Shown: piece by piece, positions 58,629-64,000 of the stretch
Layout: every line of letters begins with the position of its first letter
Position numbering within the stretch: the first letter of the stretch is position 1
Origin: Rhodanobacter_A agri
GTDB lineage: Bacteria > Pseudomonadota > Gammaproteobacteria > Xanthomonadales > Rhodanobacteraceae
Assembly: GCF_044904705.1 (NCBI RefSeq)
Contig: NZ_JADIKL010000003.1
Coordinates: 372,001-436,000 of the forward strand
Direction of reading: 5' to 3'
Length of the DNA stretch: 64,000 bases
Notes under the pieces: generated by a model
The model's database searches: none
What the model was told of the DNA's origin: nothing
The model's input: the letters and a program-made list of their open reading frames with translations, nothing else
Translations under genes and position numbers: made by a program

Positions 58629-60962
58629 ATGCTCAGCATCGAACAACGCATTGCCCAGGACATCGCCGCGAAGACCGAACAGGTACGTGCGGCGGTCGAC
58701 TTGCTCGACGGCGGCGCCACCGTGCCGTTCATCGCGCGCTACCGCAAGGAAGTCACCGGCGGACTGGACGACACCCAGCTGCGCACGCTGGAAGAGCGCC
58801 TGCGCTACCTGCGCGAACTGGAAGAACGCCGCGCCGCGATCCTGGACAGCATCACCGAGCAGGGCAAGCTCACCGATGCATTGAAGGCCGACATCCTCGG
58901 GGCCGAAACCAAGGCCACGCTGGAAGACCTCTACCTGCCGTACAAGCCCAAGCGCCGCACCAAGGCGCAGATCGCGCGCGAAGCGGGGCTGGAACCGCTG
59001 GCGACGGGCCTGCGCGACGATCCCACGCAGTCGCCCGACGCCTTCGCGGAACAGTTCGTGGATGCCGAAAGGGGCGTGCCCGACACGCGCGCCGCGCTGG
59101 ATGGCGCCCGCGCGATCCTGATGGAGTCCATCGCCGAAGACGCCCATCTCGTGGGCGAGCTGCGCGACTGGCTGTGGGAGAAGGGCCAGATCCGCGCCAA
59201 GGTGGTCGAGGGCAAGGAGAACGAAGGCGCGAAATTCCGCGACTACTTCGACCACATCGAAGCCATTGGCAAGATTCCCTCGCACCGCCTGCTGGCGCTG
59301 ATGCGCGCACGCAACGAGGGCATCATCGAGCTCGACCTGCAGCCCGCGCAGGATGCCGAGCAAGGCCATGCCGAAGGCGAGGGTCGTGTCGCCGCGCACG
59401 CCGGCATCCACGATCGCGGCCGCGCCGCCGATGCCTGGCTGCGCGAAACCGTGCGCCTGACCTGGCGCGTGAAGCTGCACCTGCATCTCACCCTGGACCT
59501 GTTCGGCCGCGTGCGCGAAGGCGCGGAGGACGAAGCCATCCGCGTGTTCGGCGACAACCTCAAGGACTTGATGCTGGCCGCGCCGGCCGGGGCCAAGACG
59601 GTGCTGGGCCTCGACCCCGGCATCCGCACGGGCTGCAAGGTGGCCGTGGTCGATGCCACCGGCAAGCTGCTGGCCACTGACACCATCTATCCGCACGAAC
59701 CGCGTCGGCAGTGGAACGAATCGCTGGCCGCGCTGGCCCGGCTTTGCCAGAAGCACAACGTGGATCTCATCGCCATCGGCAACGGCACCGCCTCGCGCGA
59801 GACGGACAAGCTGGCCGGCGAGTTGATCAAGGGCCTGGCCAAGGCACACGCGGAACACAAGCTGTCGAAGATCGTGGTCAGCGAAGCGGGCGCCTCGGTG
59901 TACTCCGCCTCGGAAACTGCCGCGAAGGAATTCCCCGAGCTCGACGTGAGCCTGCGCGGCGCCGTCTCCATCGCGCGCCGCCTGCAGGACCCGCTGGCCG
60001 AACTGGTGAAGATCGAGCCCAAGGCGATCGGCGTGGGTCAGTACCAGCACGACGTAAACCAGGTGAAGCTGGCGCGTGCGCTGGACGCGAAGGTCGAAGA
60101 CTGCGTGAACGCGGTGGGCGTGGACGTGAACACCGCTTCCGCCGCACTGCTGTCGCGCGTGGCCGGCCTTTCCGCCAGCGTGGCCGAGAATGTGGTGAAG
60201 CATCGCGACGCCCACGGCGCCTTCGCCAACCGCAAGGCCTTGCTCAAAGTGCCACGCCTGGGCGACAAGGCGTTCGAGCAGTGCGCCGGCTTCCTGCGCG
60301 TGCCCCATGGCGACAACCCGCTGGACACCAGCGCGGTGCATCCGGAAGCCTATCCGGTGGTCGAGCGCATCATCGCCCAGTGCGGCCGCGAGGTGCGCAA
60401 CATCATCGGTGATACCGGCTTCCTGCGCGGCCTCAAGCCCGAGCAGTTCACCGACGAGAAGTTCGGTGTGCCCACGGTGCGCGACATCCTCAAGGAGCTG
60501 GAGAAGCCCGGTCGCGACCCGCGCCCCGAGTTCGTCGCACCCAGCTTCGCCGAGGGCGTGGAGGACGTGAAGGACCTGCGTCCCGGCATGATCCTCGAAG
60601 GCCGCGTCACCAACGTCGCCGCGTTCGGCGCGTTCGTGGACATCGGCGTGCATCAGGACGGGCTGGTCCACGTCTCGGCGCTGTCGCACACCTTCGTGAA
60701 GGATCCGCGCGATGCGGTGAAGGCCGGCGACATCGTCAAGGTGAAGGTGATGGAGGTAGACATCCCGCGCCAGCGCATCGGCCTGTCGATGCGGCTCGAC
60801 GACGAACCGGGCCAGATGCGCGGCAAGCAGCCGTCCGGCGGCGATGTCCGTCCAGGCCAGCGCGACCACCGCGGCCCACGTCCGGGCGGCACGCCCAAGC
60901 AGGCGCCAGCCCCGGCCAACAGCGCTTTCGCCGACGCCCTGACGCGGGCGATCAAGCGCTGA
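58629..60962 (+). CDS. tex: Tex family RNA-binding transcription accessory protein
   Basis: The 777-residue protein has the Tex layout: N-terminal helical domain (TVPFIARYRKEVTGGLD, residues about 34-50), KATLEDLYLPYKPKRRTKAQ, the YqgF/RuvC-like domain with LGLDPGIRTGCKVAVVD (about 318-334), the helix-hairpin-helix region (LSASVAENVVKHRDAHGAF) and the C-terminal S1 domain (LEGRVTNVAAFGAFVDIGVH), then a Gly/Arg/Pro tail. Tex binds structured RNA and influences transcription and rRNA or virulence-gene expression. It stands alone; its ribosome site is weak (AAGGAA, 13 nt away). Confidence 0.95.
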   Translation: MLSIEQRIAQDIAAKTEQVRAAVDLLDGGATVPFIARYRKEVTGGLDDTQLRTLEERLRYLRELEERRAAILDSITEQGKLTDALKADILGAETKATLEDLYLPYKPKRRTKAQIAREAGLEPLATGLRDDPTQSPDAFAEQFVDAERGVPDTRAALDGARAILMESIAEDAHLVGELRDWLWEKGQIRAKVVEGKENEGAKFRDYFDHIEAIGKIPSHRLLALMRARNEGIIELDLQPAQDAEQGHAEGEGRVAAHAGIHDRGRAADAWLRETVRLTWRVKLHLHLTLDLFGRVREGAEDEAIRVFGDNLKDLMLAAPAGAKTVLGLDPGIRTGCKVAVVDATGKLLATDTIYPHEPRRQWNESLAALARLCQKHNVDLIAIGNGTASRETDKLAGELIKGLAKAHAEHKLSKIVVSEAGASVYSASETAAKEFPELDVSLRGAVSIARRLQDPLAELVKIEPKAIGVGQYQHDVNQVKLARALDAKVEDCVNAVGVDVNTASAALLSRVAGLSASVAENVVKHRDAHGAFANRKALLKVPRLGDKAFEQCAGFLRVPHGDNPLDTSAVHPEAYPVVERIIAQCGREVRNIIGDTGFLRGLKPEQFTDEKFGVPTVRDILKELEKPGRDPRPEFVAPSFAEGVEDVKDLRPGMILEGRVTNVAAFGAFVDIGVHQDGLVHVSALSHTFVKDPRDAVKAGDIVKVKVMEVDIPRQRIGLSMRLDDEPGQMRGKQPSGGDVRPGQRDHRGPRPGGTPKQAPAPANSAFADALTRAIKR

Positions 60963-61078
60963 ATTCCCAGCAGCTGGACCGCATGCCGCAGCGATGCGCT
61001 GCAGCATGCGGTTCCGTATGGAATGCCGTACCGTAACGTCCAGCTAACAAGGCCATTCCGGCCGTGGGGAGTATTTCC

Positions 61079-62920
61079 ATGCTTCGTACCCGTCACCTGG
61101 TCGGCGCCATCGCCACCGCCCTGCTGTTCAGCACCGCCGCCGGCGCCACCGACTTCAGCAAGGTCATCGTGTTCGGCGACAGCCTCAGCGACGCCGGCAA
61201 CCTGTCGCTTTCCCAAGGCTCGCCGGTGCCGATGCGTTTCACCACCAACCCGGGCAAGACGGCGGCGGAGCTGGTCGCGGCCGGGCTGGGCGATCCGATC
61301 CAGGCCTCGCTGCTGGGCGGCACCGATTACGCCTTTGGCGGCGCCGGCGTGGTGCAGGGCGTAGCCCCCGTGCCGACGCTGCCGCAGCAGTTCCAGATGT
61401 ACCTGGCCGCCAACGGCGGGCACGCCGATTCGGGTGCGCTGTACCAGGTCTGGGGCGGCGCCAACGACATCTTCTATCTGACCGGCACCAGCACGGATCC
61501 CAATGTGCTCGGCGCCGGCACGATCAACGTGGCGAAGACCGAACTCGGCCTGCTGGGCCAGATGCAGGCGAGCGGCGCCCGCTACGTGGTGGTCTACAAC
61601 CTGCCGAACATCGGCCGCACGCCCGAAGCCCTGGCCGGTGGCGCGGCGGCTTCGGCCGGCGCCACCCAGCTGTCGGTGCTGTTCAATAGCACCTTGAGCT
61701 CGGGCCTGGCGCAGCTCAGCGGCCAGGGCCTCAACGTGATCCCGGTGAATACCTACGCCCTGATCAACGAGGTGGCCGCCAATCCTTCGGCTTACGGCTT
61801 CACCAACGTCACCGCGCCGGCCTGTACCGGCGGCAGCGGCAGCTCCGTGCAGTGCGGCCCGCAGGGATCGGGCACCCCGGTGACCTACGCCCCGGGCACC
61901 GACCAGACCTACCTGTTCGCTGACGGTGTGCATCCCTCCACTGCGGCGCACGCGATGCTGGCCCAGATCGTGTTGTCCGAAATCGCCGCGCCCGGCCAGA
62001 TCTCGCTGCTGGGCGAGGCGCCGCTGGCCGCCAGCACCGCGCAGACCCGCGCGGTCCGCAATGAAATGCTGGCCGATGGCAACGGCAGCAACACCCGCGC
62101 CTTCGTCAACGTGGACTACGCGCACCAGAGCTTCGACGCGCAGAGCAACTCGCCGAAGGCCACCAGCAACAACGTCAACCTCACGCTGGGTGTGGACGTG
62201 CGCGCCAGCGACAACATCTCGGCCGGCATCGCGCTCGGCGTGGGCCAGCACAATGCCGACTTCGCCGGTGGCGGCGGCTACAAGCTGCAGGACATCAGCG
62301 GCCTCGGCTATGTCACCTACCACCAGGGTGGCGGCTACGTGGGCGGCTATGCCAACTTCGGCCAGTCCAACTTCAGCGACATCGACCGCCGCATCGCGAT
62401 CGGCATCGCGTCGCGCAACGAAACCGGCAAGGCCGACGGCTCGCACCTGGGCGGTGGCCTCACCGGCGGCTGGTGGTTCGACTTCAACAGCGTGCGCACC
62501 GGCCCGTTCGCGAACGTCGAATGGCAGTCGATCAAGGTCAACGGTTACAACGAGGACGGCAACGACGGCACCGCGATGTGGTTCGGCCGCCAGCAGCGCA
62601 ATGCGCTGATCGGTACGCTGGGCTGGCGCGTGCAAGGTCATTGGCAGGCCGGCAACACCATGCTGGCGCCCTATGCCGAAATCGCCTGGAACCACGACAG
62701 CAAGGCGGATGCACGCGACATCACCGCCGGCCTCAACAGCATGAACGGCAGCTTCGCCCTGACCGGCTACATGCCGGACAAGACCTGGGGCACCGCCGAC
62801 CTGGGCCTGTCCGCGCAGTTCAATCCGCGCTTCAGCGGCTGGGTGGGCTACAGCGGCCGGTTCAGCGACAACAGCCAGAAGTACAACAGCGTCAACCTGG
62901 GCGTGAAGTACGCCTTCTGA
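61079..62920 (+). CDS. GDSL-family esterase autotransporter (EstA type)
   Basis: The 613-residue protein has a signal peptide (LVGAIATALLFSTAAGA), a GDSL passenger: S35 in VFGDSLSDAGN (block I), GGANDIFY (block III Asn), and the Asp-His pair in FADGVHPSTAAHA (block V), and a C-terminal autotransporter barrel (about residues 330-613) ending in aromatic YAF. EstA proteins stay on the outer-membrane surface and hydrolyse lipid or ester substrates; in Pseudomonas they affect rhamnolipids and motility. GGGGAG lies 9 nt before the ATG. Confidence 0.92.
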   Translation: MLRTRHLVGAIATALLFSTAAGATDFSKVIVFGDSLSDAGNLSLSQGSPVPMRFTTNPGKTAAELVAAGLGDPIQASLLGGTDYAFGGAGVVQGVAPVPTLPQQFQMYLAANGGHADSGALYQVWGGANDIFYLTGTSTDPNVLGAGTINVAKTELGLLGQMQASGARYVVVYNLPNIGRTPEALAGGAAASAGATQLSVLFNSTLSSGLAQLSGQGLNVIPVNTYALINEVAANPSAYGFTNVTAPACTGGSGSSVQCGPQGSGTPVTYAPGTDQTYLFADGVHPSTAAHAMLAQIVLSEIAAPGQISLLGEAPLAASTAQTRAVRNEMLADGNGSNTRAFVNVDYAHQSFDAQSNSPKATSNNVNLTLGVDVRASDNISAGIALGVGQHNADFAGGGGYKLQDISGLGYVTYHQGGGYVGGYANFGQSNFSDIDRRIAIGIASRNETGKADGSHLGGGLTGGWWFDFNSVRTGPFANVEWQSIKVNGYNEDGNDGTAMWFGRQQRNALIGTLGWRVQGHWQAGNTMLAPYAEIAWNHDSKADARDITAGLNSMNGSFALTGYMPDKTWGTADLGLSAQFNPRFSGWVGYSGRFSDNSQKYNSVNLGVKYAF

Positions 62921-62926
62921 CGCCGG

Positions 62927-62951
62927 GGCTGGCGCCCGCAAGGCGCCAGCC
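62927..62951. repeat. Hairpin after the GDSL autotransporter
   Basis: GGCTGGCGCC and GGCGCCAGCC form a perfect 10-bp stem with a 5-nt loop 7 nt after the stop. There is no T run; mRNA 3' protection is likely. Confidence 0.4.
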
Positions 62952-63030
62952 AGCGCCCATGAAGTGCGGCCATGAACGGCCGCCCGTCCGGGTTTCGCGT
63001 TCACGCACGAACCCGCGAATGCAGCCATGA

Positions 63031-63061
63031 AAAAAGCCGTCCGCAATGCGGACGGCTTTTT
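63031..63061. terminator. Bidirectional Rho-independent terminator
   Basis: AAAAAGCCGTCCGC-AAT-GCGGACGGCTTTTT lies between the convergent autotransporter and lipoprotein genes; both strands have a T run after a 9-bp GC stem. Confidence 0.92.
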
Positions 63062-63085
63062 CACATCCAGGCTTGGCGGTACGGC

Positions 63086-63949
63086 TTACTTCTTCTTGTT
63101 GCCGCCAGCGAGGCCGTAGATGGTTTCCGCCTGCTGACGCAGGCTGGAGGCATCGTCCGAACCCAGGTCGCCGGTCTTGCTGCCCGCCTGCTGCTCGTGC
63201 AGCACCACCATGCCGTTCTCGGTCCAGCTGACACGGTCGATCGAGCTCGGCGCAGCATCCTTGTTCGCCTTCCGCTGCTGCACGGCCACCCACGGCGCGC
63301 CGTTCCGGTAAGCGAAGTCGGTGCTGGTGAAGCCCTTGTCGCCGTAGTCCACCAGCTCGCGGATCACCTTCGTCTCGCCGTTCTGGCGGAACACCTGCCA
63401 GCCACGCGAGGCATTCGGGTCCAGCTTGGTGCCGCTGCTCACCTTCATGCCGCCGATCTGCTTGATCAAGCCGGTGAAGTCGGCCAGATCCTTCTCGGCC
63501 GGGGTCTGCTCGGCCACCAGCTCGATGCTGGCCTGGTTCTTGTTGCCCTTGGTCAGCACCGGCGCCTGGATCGGCATGGCGTAGTGGCGGGCGCCGTCGG
63601 TGAGGATGGCCTTCACCACGTACAGGTCAGCCGAATTGATCTCGCCCGGCTTGAAGGTCAGCTGGAACGAATAGGGGAAGGTGGCGCCCGAGGCCACCGT
63701 CTTGCTGGCGACCGGTGCCGCGCCGGCCTGGGTGGAGGACACGTCGACCAGGTTGATCACCAGCTGCGCGTTCGGCGACGGTTGGACCGTGCCGCGCACC
63801 GCGATGGTTCCGCTCACGGAACTGGCGGTTGCGGCGGCTGTCGAGCTGGCGCTGGCGGCGCCTTGCTCCGTCTGCGACGACGTCGACGAACCGCAACCGG
63901 TCAGGGCCAGCACGGCCATCGACGTCACCGACAAAACCATCTTACGCAT
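63086..63949 (-). CDS. YbaY-domain lipoprotein
   Basis: The 287-residue lipoprotein has the lipobox LALTGCGSS, with acylated Cys19, after MRKMVLSVTSMAV. A Ser/Ala/Thr-rich linker is followed by a YbaY (YscW-like) beta domain (about 45-160): GTIAVRGTVQPSP, A-Q-L-V-I-N-L-V-D-V-S, PYSFQLTFKPGEI and APVLTKGN. The C-terminal 120 residues form a second domain I do not recognise (RGWQVFRQNGETKVIRELVD). YbaY members are of unclear, envelope-related function. The upstream frame continues to the window edge, but the lipoprotein start fixes the N-terminus. Confidence 0.82.
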   Translation of the reverse strand: MRKMVLSVTSMAVLALTGCGSSTSSQTEQGAASASSTAAATASSVSGTIAVRGTVQPSPNAQLVINLVDVSSTQAGAAPVASKTVASGATFPYSFQLTFKPGEINSADLYVVKAILTDGARHYAMPIQAPVLTKGNKNQASIELVAEQTPAEKDLADFTGLIKQIGGMKVSSGTKLDPNASRGWQVFRQNGETKVIRELVDYGDKGFTSTDFAYRNGAPWVAVQQRKANKDAAPSSIDRVSWTENGMVVLHEQQAGSKTGDLGSDDASSLRQQAETIYGLAGGNKKK

Positions 63950-64000
63950 GGGGGTAAGCCTCGTTACTGAATTGGATCGGACACGGAAACCGGCAAACAC

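Overview
The window is high-GC proteobacterial DNA (my estimate is 65-68% G+C) from a gammaproteobacterium of the Xanthomonadales/Lysobacterales. Rhodanobacteraceae (Rhodanobacter, Dyella or Frateuria type) is the best guess. This rests on an XgtA-type alpha-glucosidase of exactly 538 residues, the TonB-receptor/halogenase/amylase locus, Clp/CRP boxes, and the bioB-bioF-trhO-bioH-bioC order. The affiliation is inferred; no rRNA or tRNA gene is visible. No phage, plasmid, IS or CRISPR feature was found.

Layout. 1-100: start of a winged-helix regulator cut by the window edge. 343-7081 (minus): a tight operon of six genes, mostly with 4-nt overlaps: asparagine synthetase, acyl carrier protein, AMP-forming ligase, HemK/PrmC-like methyltransferase, NadE-like amidating ligase and GNAT. 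A polysaccharide deacetylase is transcribed divergently, and a perfect Clp/CRP palindrome lies between them. The set resembles the modification genes that accompany exosortase-type exopolysaccharide loci, but no exosortase is present. 8815-10640: ubiA and comF. 10775-15615: biotin operon with trhO inside; a REP-like repeat has been built into the 3' end of trhO. 15658-18658: AraC regulator, alpha/beta hydrolase, RhtA exporter.

18771-42012: a starch/maltodextrin utilisation locus. It has a cytoplasmic GH13 alpha-glucosidase, a large TonB-dependent receptor, a flavin-dependent (tryptophan-type) halogenase, a secreted GH13, a GH31, a GH13 with an N-terminal beta domain, a secreted (alpha/alpha)6 glycosidase-like protein, an SLC45-like sugar transporter, a secreted esterase, an EAL/GGDEF sensor, a LacI regulator and an MFS sugar porter. 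Three copies of one 14-bp pseudo-palindrome stand upstream of the alpha-glucosidase, the receptor and the sugar porter, so the locus reads as one LacI-type regulon: oligosaccharides cross the outer membrane through the receptor, are cut in the periplasm, imported and hydrolysed to glucose.

42118-50043: LytTR/LytS two-component pair, small exported proteins, tag, an EamA exporter, a sterol-desaturase-like membrane oxygenase, a PLP dehydratase and an aldose epimerase. A family of palindromic repeats marks 9.8, 46.7 and 47.9-48.1 kb. 50120-63949: pepN, a small conserved-looking ORF with its own Clp box, a 560-bp gap with two convergent terminators and a probable small RNA, mnmG, an RDD protein, a winged-helix regulator, an exported protein, tex, a GDSL autotransporter and a YbaY-domain lipoprotein.
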